DNA of 13,326 nt from positions 1 through 13,326 of the forward strand of contig JAAYAE010000043.1 of NCBI GenBank assembly GCA_012719555.1, given 5' to 3'. A model generated the notes under the pieces. The model ran no database searches. It was not told the DNA's origin and saw only the letters and a list, made by a program, of their open reading frames with translations. Below, piece by piece: positions 6,360-13,326 of this stretch. The DNA is from Acholeplasmataceae bacterium. GTDB taxonomy: Bacteria > Bacillota > Negativicutes > Acidaminococcales > Acidaminococcaceae. Numbering within the stretch: position 1 is the stretch's first letter; every line of letters begins with the position of its first letter. The translations under genes and the position numbers were made by a program.

Positions 6360-7607
6360 TTATTCCTTATATTTTTTGAAGACGATGGAGGCATTATGCC
6401 CACCGAAACCAAAGTTATTAGATATAGCAACATTAACTTCTGCCTTGCGTGCTACATTTGGCACATAGTCAAGGTCTAAACCTTCTTCTACATCAACATC
6501 TTCATAATTGATTGTAGGCGGAATAATGCTGTTAGCAATAGTCATAACGGTAGCAATTGCTTCAACGCCGCCTGCGGCACCCAACAAATGTCCGGTCATA
6601 GATTTATTGGAACTAATAGCAACTTCATAAGCATGCTTGCCGAATATCTTTTTGCAAGCAAGAGTTTCATTTAAATCATTACGATGCGTAGAAGTACCAT
6701 GTGCATTAACATAATCTACATCATCAGGAGTTACGCCGGCATCTTTAATAGCTTGCAACATACAAGCCGCAGGCATTTCGCCACTAGGATCCGGAGCCGT
6801 AATATGATAGGCATCGGCATTCATGCCAAAACCAATAAGTTCAGCATAAATATACGCGCCACGAGCTTTTGCATGTTCTAATTCTTCTAAAACAACTACG
6901 CCGGCACCTTCGCCCATAACAAACCCATTGCGCTTTTTGTCAAAAGGACAAGAAGCTTTTTCAGGTTCCTCATTATTGCGAGACAAAGCCTTCATGTTGT
7001 CAAAGCCAGCTACAGCTACAGGAGAAATAGCAGCTTCTGTACCCCCGGCAATCATAATATCAGCATCACCATATTGAATAGTGCGTAAAGCATCGCCGAT
7101 ACAGTTAGTGCCTGTTGCACAAGCAGTAACAATTGCAGTATTAGGTCCTTTGAAGCCTAAAGCTATAGAAATCTGGCCTGCCGGCATGTTAGGTATTTCC
7201 ATTGGGATAAAGAAAGGACTGATTCTGCTTGGTCCTTTTTCCCCATATTTCAGAGATTGGTCAAGAAAAGTATGAATACCACCTATGCCGCTGCCAACGC
7301 AAACGCCGGCACGTACAGCATCAATTTCTGCGATATTAAGTTTAGAGTCATCAACTGCCATTTTAGCAGCCGCTACTGCAAACTGGGTTACACGATCCAT
7401 ACGTTTAGCTTCTTTTTTATCACCGTAGTTGGCAAAATCAAAGTCCTTAACTTCTCCGGCGATTTTTGCATCAAAGCCTTCAGTATCAAACTGAGTAATA
7501 AGACCAATTCCAGATTTACCTGCTATTAAATTTTTCCAAAATTCCTCTTTACCAATACCAATTGGAGTAACTAGACCAACGCCTGTAACAACAACTCGTC
7601 TTTTCAA
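6360..7607 (-). CDS. fabF: 3-oxoacyl-ACP synthase II (KAS II)
   Basis: This condensing enzyme elongates acyl-ACP with malonyl-ACP. I place the start at a TTG (7607), preceded by GAGGTGAT with 5 bases of spacing. The resulting protein begins MKRRVVVTGVG, as FabF proteins normally do, and has 415 residues. With this start the catalytic triad falls at Cys163 (VTACATGTN), His303 (VNAHGTS) and His340 (MTGHLLGAAG), the same numbering as in E. coli FabF. An in-frame GTG three codons earlier lies inside the ribosome site and is less likely. The gene lies 16 bases after the flavin reductase gene and 16 before rnc, within the fatty-acid operon. Confidence 0.95.
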   Translation of the reverse strand: MKRRVVVTGVGLVTPIGIGKEEFWKNLIAGKSGIGLITQFDTEGFDAKIAGEVKDFDFANYGDKKEAKRMDRVTQFAVAAAKMAVDDSKLNIAEIDAVRAGVCVGSGIGGIHTFLDQSLKYGEKGPSRISPFFIPMEIPNMPAGQISIALGFKGPNTAIVTACATGTNCIGDALRTIQYGDADIMIAGGTEAAISPVAVAGFDNMKALSRNNEEPEKASCPFDKKRNGFVMGEGAGVVVLEELEHAKARGAYIYAELIGFGMNADAYHITAPDPSGEMPAACMLQAIKDAGVTPDDVDYVNAHGTSTHRNDLNETLACKKIFGKHAYEVAISSNKSMTGHLLGAAGGVEAIATVMTIANSIIPPTINYEDVDVEEGLDLDYVPNVARKAEVNVAISNNFGFGGHNASIVFKKYKE

Positions 7608-7611
7608 ATAA

Positions 7612-7619
7612 ATCACCTC
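7612..7619 (-). promoter_or_regulatory. Ribosome binding site that decides the fabF TTG start
   Basis: GAGGTGAT on the minus strand lies 4–5 bases ahead of the TTG at 7607. It overlaps the alternative GTG at 7616, which therefore cannot be the start served by it. Confidence 0.6.
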
Positions 7620-7623
7620 ATAA

Positions 7624-8574
7624 TTAAATTTGTGCTATCTCTTCTTTGAGCCTTCTAAATATCTCATGCACAGGTAGTATTTCTTTTATTTTCCACATAT
7701 TTGCCCCGGTAAAAACAAGCCCGGTTTCCACGTCGCCTTGTTGTGCTCTAGTCAAAGCTCTAATAATGCAAAAACTGCGAGAACAACGCTTAAGGCATGC
7801 ATCACAAGTTATGGGCGGAGGAGGATTACCCTCCAGAACTAACTTGGCAAAAGGATTTAATATAGCACGCCCTTTATAACCCACCGGGCTATCGATCTGT
7901 ACCACATCTTCCTTAGTCATTTGCAAATAGAATTCTTTCAAGGCAGGTGCTCCATTGGATTCCACGCTGGCAGCAAAACGGCTTCCCATCTGCACACCAT
8001 TGGCCCCCAATTTCAATAACTCTGCTATATCATGTCCGTCAACAGCACCACCGGCCGCAATAACGGGTATATTAACTTCTGCCACAATTTCAGGCAGAAT
8101 GTCTTTAATAGATCTTTGGGTTCCCAAATGGCCCCCAGCTTCTGTTCCTTCCACTACTATAGCCGCAGCACCCAACTTTTCTGATATCTTTGCTAGCTTT
8201 AAAGAGGATACAATAGGAACTATCGCGACACCATATTCCCGCCCAACAGCGAACATATCTCTTGAAAATCCGGCGCCGGCTACAATCAGATCTATTTTTT
8301 CTTCTGCTGCTGTAGTAATCAGTCCCAAGAAAGCACGAGCAGCAACCATGGCATTTATACCAATAAGGCCCTTGCCCTCAGAAAGTTTTCTGGCCAATCT
8401 GATTTCCTTGCGCAATTCTTCAAAAGGCATTCCAGATGCAGCAATAAGACCAATGCCGCCTTCTCTTGCCACTGCTGCAGCTAAACTAGCAGTAGAAAGC
8501 CTAATAGCCATTCCTCCTTGCACAATAGGAATTGTAGCAACTTTATCACCAATTTTTAGCACTGGTAAATTCAA
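7624..8574 (-). CDS. FMN-dependent oxidoreductase, FabK / nitronate monooxygenase family
   Basis: This TIM-barrel flavoprotein of about 316 residues sits inside the fatty-acid operon, between acpP and fabF. It is therefore probably the enoyl-ACP reductase (FabK-like) that completes each elongation cycle. Related proteins are often annotated as nitronate monooxygenase, and sequence alone does not decide. VQGGMA (about 19–24), VEGTEAGGHLG (about 141–151), IAAGGAVDG (about 173–181) and MGSRF form the flavin site as in FabK. Unlike pneumococcal FabK it has SPVGYKGRAI and a C-terminal cluster of four cysteines (C-X2-C-X3-C-X4-C, residues about 257–269). This pattern is seen in a Firmicutes subgroup. 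Two TTG codons are possible starts (8577 or 8574). I prefer 8574, with GGGGG 7 bases upstream. Confidence 0.82.
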   Translation of the reverse strand: MNLPVLKIGDKVATIPIVQGGMAIRLSTASLAAAVAREGGIGLIAASGMPFEELRKEIRLARKLSEGKGLIGINAMVAARAFLGLITTAAEEKIDLIVAGAGFSRDMFAVGREYGVAIVPIVSSLKLAKISEKLGAAAIVVEGTEAGGHLGTQRSIKDILPEIVAEVNIPVIAAGGAVDGHDIAELLKLGANGVQMGSRFAASVESNGAPALKEFYLQMTKEDVVQIDSPVGYKGRAILNPFAKLVLEGNPPPPITCDACLKRCSRSFCIIRALTRAQQGDVETGLVFTGANMWKIKEILPVHEIFRRLKEEIAQI

Positions 8575-8618
8575 CAAATATCCCCCATTTCAGGACTTAA
8601 TAAAAAATTAGGATAAAT

Positions 8619-8651
8619 TTCGGAAAGTCCTCTAGTAGGGGACTTTCCGAA
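8619..8651 (-). promoter_or_regulatory. Strong hairpin between acpP and the fabK-like gene
   Basis: On the minus strand TTCGGAAAGTCC (8651–8640) pairs perfectly with GGACTTTCCGAA (8630–8619) over 12 base pairs with a 9-base loop. It begins 10 bases after the acpP stop. The following bases (AATTTATCC) are a poor T run, so this is unlikely to be a full terminator. It may be a partial terminator or a stabilising 3' stem-loop that leaves more acpP mRNA than downstream mRNA. Confidence 0.7.
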
Positions 8652-8661
8652 CATAATTCAA

Positions 8662-8889
8662 TTATTGTTTATCCAACAAATCTACAGCATCTTTAACTGT
8701 GCGAATTTTTTCAGCCACCTCATCAGGAATCTCAGTGTTGAACTCTTCTTCAAAAGCCATGATTAATTCAACAATGTCCAAAGAGTCAGCGCCCAAATCA
8801 TCAATGAAAGTGGACTCCATTTTTACGTCATCAGCGTCAACGCTTAATTGTTCAACGGTAATTGCTTTTACTTTATCAAATGTACTCAT
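8662..8889 (-). CDS. acpP: Acyl carrier protein
   Basis: This small acidic protein of 75 residues carries growing acyl chains on a phosphopantetheine arm. The attachment site is Ser36 in the motif GADSLD, and the helix after it (DIVELIMAFEEEF) is the usual partner-recognition helix. Length and charge are standard. The ATG has AGGGGGTGA six bases upstream, a strong ribosome site as expected for a protein needed in high amounts. It lies 42 bases after fabG, and a strong hairpin follows its stop codon. This is the ordinary fatty-acid ACP rather than a polyketide or other specialised carrier, given its neighbours. Confidence 0.97.
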   Translation of the reverse strand: MSTFDKVKAITVEQLSVDADDVKMESTFIDDLGADSLDIVELIMAFEEEFNTEIPDEVAEKIRTVKDAVDLLDKQ

Positions 8890-8931
8890 TCCAGTTCACC
8901 CCCTTCCAAAGGATATGTTTTTGTTCATTAC

Positions 8932-9675
8932 CTACATCACCATGCCACCGTCAACGTGTAACGTTTGTCCGGTTATATAAGCAGCCTCTTCCGATACTAG
9001 GAATAGCACTGCGTTGGCAACATCTTTTGGTTCACCGGCACGTTTTAACGGAATACCGGTCAACATTTCTTCCACTACCTTTTCAGGCAGCACTTGCGTC
9101 ATATCTGTGGAAATCAAACCCGGAGCTACGGCATTAACATTAATCCCTCTGGAAGCAACTTCCTTGGCAACGGATTTTGTAAAGCCAATACATCCCGCCT
9201 TAGCAGCAGCGTAGTTTGCCTGACTGGCATTACCCATAACGCCAACTACTGAAGAGATGTTAACTATCTTTCCTGATCTTTGTTTCATCATATGTTTAAC
9301 AGCAGCTTTAGTGCAATTAAAAACACCTTTTAGGTTAGTTGAAAGTACTGCATCCCAATCTTCTTCTTTCATTCTAACAAGCAAGCCATCACGAGTAATC
9401 CCAGCATTATTGATAAGTATATCAATTTTACCCAGTTCTGTAACTACTTTTTCCACTATTTCTGCAGCAACAACAGTATTAGCAACATCGCCTTGTACCA
9501 AAATAGCTTTGCGGCCCATAGCGGTTACTTCATCTGCTACTGCTTCGGCAGCAGTTATATTTCCTGCATAATTTATGGCAACATTGGCACCTGCACTTGC
9601 AAGAGCCAAAACAATAGCTTTACCTATACCACGGGAACCACCTGTAACTAATGCTACTTTACCGTCTAGAGTCAT
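8932..9675 (-). CDS. fabG: 3-oxoacyl-ACP reductase
   Basis: This NADPH-dependent short-chain dehydrogenase of 247 residues reduces 3-oxoacyl-ACP to 3-hydroxyacyl-ACP. The nucleotide-binding motif TGGSRGIG is at 11–18, NNAG at 89–92, and the catalytic residues are Asn114, Ser142, Tyr155 and Lys159 (YAAAK). The protein ends with DGGMVM, typical of FabG. I choose the ATG at 9675, because AAGGAGG lies 9 bases upstream and the protein then begins MTLDGKVALVTGG. A start nine codons earlier would overlap fabD and lacks a ribosome site. It begins one base after the fabD stop, so translation is probably coupled. Confidence 0.96.
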   Translation of the reverse strand: MTLDGKVALVTGGSRGIGKAIVLALASAGANVAINYAGNITAAEAVADEVTAMGRKAILVQGDVANTVVAAEIVEKVVTELGKIDILINNAGITRDGLLVRMKEEDWDAVLSTNLKGVFNCTKAAVKHMMKQRSGKIVNISSVVGVMGNASQANYAAAKAGCIGFTKSVAKEVASRGINVNAVAPGLISTDMTQVLPEKVVEEMLTGIPLKRAGEPKDVANAVLFLVSEEAAYITGQTLHVDGGMVM

Positions 9676-9676
9676 T

Positions 9677-10624
9677 CTATCTAACCTCCTTGAAATAAGC
9701 AAGGGTTTTTTCTAAACTTGCCTCGTCTTCCACATTAAGACCAGTGAATTCCTTGGCTATTTTTTTTGTGAAACCGGTTAAGACCTTCCCAGGACCTACT
9801 TCTACGAAAGATGTTACTCCACTGTCAATCATATTTCTAACTGAGGTTTCCCACAATACAGGCATAGCAGCTTGTTTAACTAAAAGTTCTTGTATTTCAA
9901 CAGCGCTGGTTTCGCCTTGTGCTGTTACATTAGCAACTACAGGAATCTTAGCATCATGAAAAGCAACATTTTTCAATTCTTCGGCCAAGCGTATGGAGGC
10001 CGGTTTCATCAAAGAACTATGGAAAGGTGCACTTACAGGAAGTAAAATAGTGCGTTTAGCACCGGCGGTTTTTAGTTCTTCAATAGCTTTATTAACACCT
10101 TCTACAGCACCGGCAATAACAACCTGTCCCGGGCAATTAAAGTTTACTGCTTGAACAGCTTTGCCGGTAGCAGCTTCTACGCTTTTACAAATTTCTACTA
10201 TTTTATCACTGTCTAGTCCTAAGACAGCTGCCATGCTGCCCTCACCAACAGGAACTGCTTCTTGCATAAACTTTCCACGTTTACGTACTGTACGAACTGC
10301 ATCAGCAAAACTAATAGCACCGGCGGCAACCAATGCGGAATATTCACCCAAGCTGTGTCCAGCGGCAATATCAGGCTCAATACCATTTTCGTTCAAAACT
10401 TTCATGGCAGCAATGCTACAAGTTAAAATAGCAGGTTGAGTATTATATGTCAAGCGCAATTGATCTTCAGGACCTTCAAAGCACATTGTGCTAATAGAAA
10501 ATCCCAAGGCCTCATCAGCTTCTTTAAATACATCACGAACTATAGGATAATTATCATAGAATTCTTTCATCATTCCTACAGTCTGGGAACCTTGACCAGG
10601 AAATATAAATGCTATTTTGCTCAT
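9677..10624 (-). CDS. fabD: Malonyl-CoA:ACP transacylase
   Basis: This 315-residue enzyme moves the malonyl group from CoA to ACP, supplying the extender unit for FabH and FabF. FPGQGSQ is at 8–14, the catalytic serine is Ser91 in GHSLGE, Arg116 binds the malonyl carboxylate and His202 (SAPFHSS) completes the dyad. The ATG at 10624 follows GAGAGGAG and gives the usual MSKIAFIFPGQGSQ start. An in-frame extension to 10681 runs through the intercistronic inverted repeat and is not believed. The gene lies between fabH and fabG. The 63-base gap to fabH contains that inverted repeat. Confidence 0.96.
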   Translation of the reverse strand: MSKIAFIFPGQGSQTVGMMKEFYDNYPIVRDVFKEADEALGFSISTMCFEGPEDQLRLTYNTQPAILTCSIAAMKVLNENGIEPDIAAGHSLGEYSALVAAGAISFADAVRTVRKRGKFMQEAVPVGEGSMAAVLGLDSDKIVEICKSVEAATGKAVQAVNFNCPGQVVIAGAVEGVNKAIEELKTAGAKRTILLPVSAPFHSSLMKPASIRLAEELKNVAFHDAKIPVVANVTAQGETSAVEIQELLVKQAAMPVLWETSVRNMIDSGVTSFVEVGPGKVLTGFTKKIAKEFTGLNVEDEASLEKTLAYFKEVR

Positions 10625-10653
10625 TGTAAAACTCCTCTCTAAATTCAGTGTAT

Positions 10654-10688
10654 ATTGTAAGTATCCTATTTGCAAAGTCACTTACAAT
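10654..10688 (-). promoter_or_regulatory. Inverted repeat between fabH and fabD
   Basis: Perfect 9-base arms ATTGTAAGT (10654–10662) and ACTTACAAT (10680–10688) are separated by 17 bases, and the outer arm touches the fabH stop codon. No T run follows, so it is not a terminator. It could be an RNA stem that affects fabD translation or mRNA processing, or a protein-binding dyad. It does not match the FapR box seen at the start of the operon. Confidence 0.45.
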
Positions 10689-11680
10689 TATTTATGCCAT
10701 TTTACTAGTACAGACGCCCAGGTGAGACCTGCACCAAAGCCTACCAGCAGTACATTTTGATCTTTTTTCAAACGACCTTCTTCCCTTGCCTCACACAAAG
10801 CAATGGGAATAGATGCTGCGGAAGTATTACCATATTTTTCTACATTAACCATGATTTTATCCGTAGATAATTTCAAACGCTTAGCTGCAGAGTCAATAAT
10901 ACGAATATTTGCTTGATGTGGCACCAAAAGATCAATATCATCTTTTTTTAGTCCGGCCTTTTCCAACACGTGTAAAGCTGTTCTTGCCATAATTTTAATG
11001 GCAAACTTGAAAACATCATTGCCACTCATGTGTATGAAGTGCTCGCAAGCGTCCACAGTTTCATGGGAAGCAGGTTTTCTAGAGCCGCCTGCAGGCATGC
11101 TTAAATGTGGTCCACCACTGCCATCAGCACCCAAATCAATGGCTAAAATGCCGTATCCTTCGTCCACATTACCTAGTACTGCTGCTCCTGCCCCATCACC
11201 AAAAAGTACGCAGGTATTTCTATCTTTCCAGTTCATAATGCGAGAAAGAGTCTCGGCTCCTACAACCAATACATGTTTGTACAAGCCGGAAGCAATTAAC
11301 TGACTAGCTACCGCAGCTCCATAAACAAAACCTGAACAACCTGCTGACAAATCAAAAGCAGCAGCATGTTTAGCTCCAATTTTGTCTTGTACCAAACAAG
11401 CCGTGGAGGGAAATTTTGTATCAGGAGTTTCTGTAGCCACAATGACCAAATCAATGTCCTCAGGAGTTAATCCAGCATCAGCAATAGCTAAATTTGCGGC
11501 CCTTACAGCCAAATCAGAAGTAGCATCTTCCGGTGCAGCAATATGTCTTTCTTTTATGCCGGTACGTTCCACAATCCAATCATTGTTTGTATCTACTAGT
11601 TTTTCTAAATCATAATTAGTAACCACTTTTTCCGGAATATAGCAGCCCATACCTAAAAATCCAACGCTTTGTTTAATCAT
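10688..11680 (-). CDS. fabH: 3-oxoacyl-ACP synthase III (KAS III)
   Basis: This enzyme starts fatty-acid chains by condensing an acyl-CoA primer with malonyl-ACP. With the ATG at 11680 the protein has 330 residues. Its catalytic triad is Cys115 (SAGCSGF), His255 (VPHQAN) and Asn285 (KYGNTSA). The conserved NDWI..RTGI..R motif is at 33–45. The start is chosen because GGAAGAG lies 9 bases upstream, inside the 3' end of plsX, and because MIKQSVGFLGMGCYIPE matches the normal FabH N-terminus; the longer frame overlaps plsX. Primer preference (straight or branched) cannot be read from the sequence. It follows plsX by 4 bases. Confidence 0.96.
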   Translation of the reverse strand: MIKQSVGFLGMGCYIPEKVVTNYDLEKLVDTNNDWIVERTGIKERHIAAPEDATSDLAVRAANLAIADAGLTPEDIDLVIVATETPDTKFPSTACLVQDKIGAKHAAAFDLSAGCSGFVYGAAVASQLIASGLYKHVLVVGAETLSRIMNWKDRNTCVLFGDGAGAAVLGNVDEGYGILAIDLGADGSGGPHLSMPAGGSRKPASHETVDACEHFIHMSGNDVFKFAIKIMARTALHVLEKAGLKKDDIDLLVPHQANIRIIDSAAKRLKLSTDKIMVNVEKYGNTSAASIPIALCEAREEGRLKKDQNVLLVGFGAGLTWASVLVKWHK

Positions 11681-11684
11681 ATAA

Positions 11685-12695
11685 TTATACTCTTCCATTC
11701 TCATGTAAAATTTCCGTGCCGATGCGACCGACCACATCTTTTTCTGTCAAATCAATTGCTACTCTAACAGCATTCTTAATAGCTTTAGCTTTGGAACTGC
11801 CATGGCAAATTATGAAGGGGGCTTTAACTCCTAACAATAATGCTCCACCATATTCAGCAGGATCCAATTTCTTTTTTAGCTTCATAAGTGCCGGCTTAAT
11901 TAGCAAGGCACCAATTTTTGCTAAAATACCGTCATTAAGAACAGCAGCCTTCATTAAGGTCAAAATAGCTGTGGCCAAACCTTCTGCCACCTTCAGTACG
12001 ACATTACCAACAAACCCATCGCAAACTACTACGTCTACTGTACCTTTGTTAATGTCTCTGCCTTCTACATTGCCTATGAAATTAATTGCCGTTTCTTCTT
12101 TAAGCAAAGGATAGGTTGCAAGTGCCTGCTCATTTCCCTTAGTCTCTTCTTCCCCAATGTTTAAAAGTCCCACACGAGGATTTTTAATACCTAAAATAAG
12201 CTCGGCATAAATTGAACCCATAACAGCTCCTTGTACTAATTGCGCAGGTTTAGCATCAACCTTTGCCCCAGCGTCCAATAAAACAGTTGTTCCTGTAATG
12301 CTGGGAATCGCAGTAGCAATTGATGGCCTTTCAATTCCTTTAATGCGTCCCAACCCAAAAAGTGCGGCGGCTACTGCTGCTCCTGTACTACCTGCAGATA
12401 CCAAAGCATCACATTCATTTTTATGCAAAAGCCCTGTAGCCACAACAATGGAAGCATCCTTTTTTGCTTTAACACTAATGCCCGGATGCTCGCTCATTTC
12501 TATAACTTCACTGGCATGTTGTACTATTACTTTAGGATTGTTTTGTGCATTGTTATGGGCTAAAATTTTGTCAATCTGCGCGCTATCTCCAACAAGTACC
12601 ACTTCGCAGTCATATTCTTCAACAGCCTGCAATGCACCTAATACAATTTCCCCCGGACCAAAATCTGTTCCCATTACGTCAACTGCTATTTTCAT
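11685..12695 (-). CDS. plsX: Phosphate acyltransferase PlsX
   Basis: This 336-residue peripheral enzyme converts acyl-ACP and phosphate to acyl-phosphate, the acyl donor used by PlsY to begin phospholipid synthesis. The N-terminus MKIAVDVMGTDFGP is the PlsX form. Further family motifs are visible: HASEVIEMSEHPG, SAGSTGAAVAA, VDAKPAQLVQGAVMG, GEEETKGNE and DGFVGNVVLKVAEG. Length is typical. Its ATG overlaps the fapR stop by four bases (ATGA), a mark of translational coupling, with AAGGA about 10 bases upstream. The pair fapR–plsX at the head of a fatty-acid operon is a well-known Firmicutes arrangement. Confidence 0.96.
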   Translation of the reverse strand: MKIAVDVMGTDFGPGEIVLGALQAVEEYDCEVVLVGDSAQIDKILAHNNAQNNPKVIVQHASEVIEMSEHPGISVKAKKDASIVVATGLLHKNECDALVSAGSTGAAVAAALFGLGRIKGIERPSIATAIPSITGTTVLLDAGAKVDAKPAQLVQGAVMGSIYAELILGIKNPRVGLLNIGEEETKGNEQALATYPLLKEETAINFIGNVEGRDINKGTVDVVVCDGFVGNVVLKVAEGLATAILTLMKAAVLNDGILAKIGALLIKPALMKLKKKLDPAEYGGALLLGVKAPFIICHGSSKAKAIKNAVRVAIDLTEKDVVGRIGTEILHENGRV

Positions 12696-13267
12696 TTTTG
12701 CCCGGTCCTTTCTTCTGGTAATGAAACTATCAAAAACTTTGCTCGGAATACTTCTTTATTATTGTTTCTAATTTTCACCCAAACAATGTACTTATCATTT
12801 TGCTGTCTAATTACCTCTGCCCTTGCTACCAAATTAGCACCACTATAAATTGGTACTTTATACTTAACATTAGCCACACCGGTTAAAGCCGCGGGAGCAT
12901 CTATAACCGCTAAGGCTAAAGAATTTGCTTGAGCAAACATATAGTGACCTCTAGCCACACCGGTCTTTTGCAAAACCATATCTTGAGTAACCTGCATCAT
13001 GGAAATTCCACTATGGCCCAATTCTAAATCAATAAGCTGTCCAAAAATATCTTCGCTGGCAATAGCTTTTAGCTTTTCCTGCGCGTCAATAGCCATATGC
13101 TTAGTTCTTTCCCTAAGTTCCGGGATACCTTTGGCTAGGCGATCTAAACGGATAGTTTGAATACTAACCTCCAACGTATTCGCCAATTGCTCATCTGTAA
13201 GAAATGGATTCTTCTCCAATTCCTTTAGAAGAGTCTCTTGCCTTATTTGTTTTTTAGATGTACTCAC
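12692..13267 (-). CDS. fapR: Transcriptional regulator of lipid synthesis FapR
   Basis: This DNA-binding repressor of fatty-acid and phospholipid genes is released from DNA by malonyl-CoA. A DeoR-like helix-turn-helix covers about 24–46 (TDEQLANTLEVSIQTIRLDR). A hot-dog effector domain follows, with ARGHYMFAQANSLALAVID at about 105–123 forming the malonyl-CoA site by similarity to Bacillus FapR. I choose the GTG at 13267 (191 residues), because GGGTGAGG lies just upstream. A TTG at 13291 falls inside the operator and has no ribosome site. It is the first gene of the operon and overlaps plsX by four bases. The operator and -10 box ahead of it imply self-repression. Confidence 0.93.
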   Translation of the reverse strand: MSTSKKQIRQETLLKELEKNPFLTDEQLANTLEVSIQTIRLDRLAKGIPELRERTKHMAIDAQEKLKAIASEDIFGQLIDLELGHSGISMMQVTQDMVLQKTGVARGHYMFAQANSLALAVIDAPAALTGVANVKYKVPIYSGANLVARAEVIRQQNDKYIVWVKIRNNNKEVFRAKFLIVSLPEERTGQK

Positions 13268-13281
13268 TGCCTCACCCGCTT

Positions 13282-13298
13282 TTAGTACCAAGTCTTAA
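13282..13298. promoter_or_regulatory. FapR operator
   Basis: TTAGTAC-CAA-GTCTTAA fits the known 17-base FapR inverted repeat TTAGTAC(N3)GTACTAA. The left half is perfect and the right half matches in 5 of 7 positions. It lies between the -10 box and the fapR start, about +5 to +21 from the predicted transcription start. Bound FapR would therefore block early transcription. Confidence 0.8.
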
Positions 13299-13309
13299 TA
13301 TCTGTTGTT

Positions 13310-13315
13310 ATTATA
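13310..13315 (-). promoter_or_regulatory. -10 box of the fapR–plsX–fab operon promoter
   Basis: A perfect TATAAT on the minus strand lies 12 bases upstream of the FapR operator. The matching -35 box would be near 13333–13338, beyond the window, so the promoter cannot be fully checked. Confidence 0.65.
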
Positions 13316-13326
13316 AAATACTATAC

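Noticed and set aside
7955..8611. 218-residue plus-strand reading frame
   Set aside because: It lies entirely antisense to the flavin oxidoreductase and its leader. Its composition (Ala, Pro, Ser, Ile) is typical of a shadow of a real gene, and it has no recognisable domain.

Overview
The window is a compact stretch of bacterial chromosome in which every convincing gene lies on the minus strand, so it reads from the right end to the left. Gene content and order point to a Firmicutes-type organism: the malonyl-CoA-responsive repressor FapR, PlsX, a type II fatty-acid cluster ending in RNase III, and a two-gene nifS–nifU cluster. I would guess an anaerobe of the Negativicutes (Acidaminococcaceae/Phascolarctobacterium-like), but this is inference from synteny and base composition, with no marker gene to prove it.

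Right part (13326 to 5565, minus strand): a fatty-acid and phospholipid operon, fapR–plsX–fabH–fabD–fabG–acpP–fabK-like–fabF–rnc. A -10 box and a FapR-type operator lie just ahead of fapR, so the operon is probably repressed by its own first product until malonyl-CoA rises. FabD makes malonyl-ACP. FabH starts chains and FabF elongates them. FabG reduces the keto group, and the flavoprotein may be the enoyl reductase. PlsX passes finished acyl chains to phospholipid synthesis. No dehydratase (fabZ) or acetyl-CoA carboxylase gene is in the window. Junctions are tight (ATGA overlap or 1–63 nt), and two intercistronic hairpins may tune stability or expression.

Middle part (5640 to 4524): after rnc comes a hairpin overlapped by a sigma-A-type promoter, then an Elp3-like radical SAM gene. 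A second, very good promoter is buried in the last codons of that gene.

That second promoter drives a cobalamin riboswitch (aptamer 4351–4505) followed by a strong intrinsic terminator (4266–4298). The first gene behind it is an AlaX-type alanyl-tRNA editing protein, followed by a PfoR/PTS_EIIC_2-family membrane protein. This unusual B12-controlled unit is the most interesting part of the window, because neither gene has a recognised B12 role.

Left part (1900 to 161): nifS (cysteine desulfurase) and nifU (Fe-S scaffold) with their own promoter and a clear terminator. Beyond the terminator, at 67–149, is a row of four short hairpins. Their stems differ, but each stays self-complementary, with 3-nt loops and a shared CTG(C/A)AC linker. 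This is a small, structured repeat I cannot assign.
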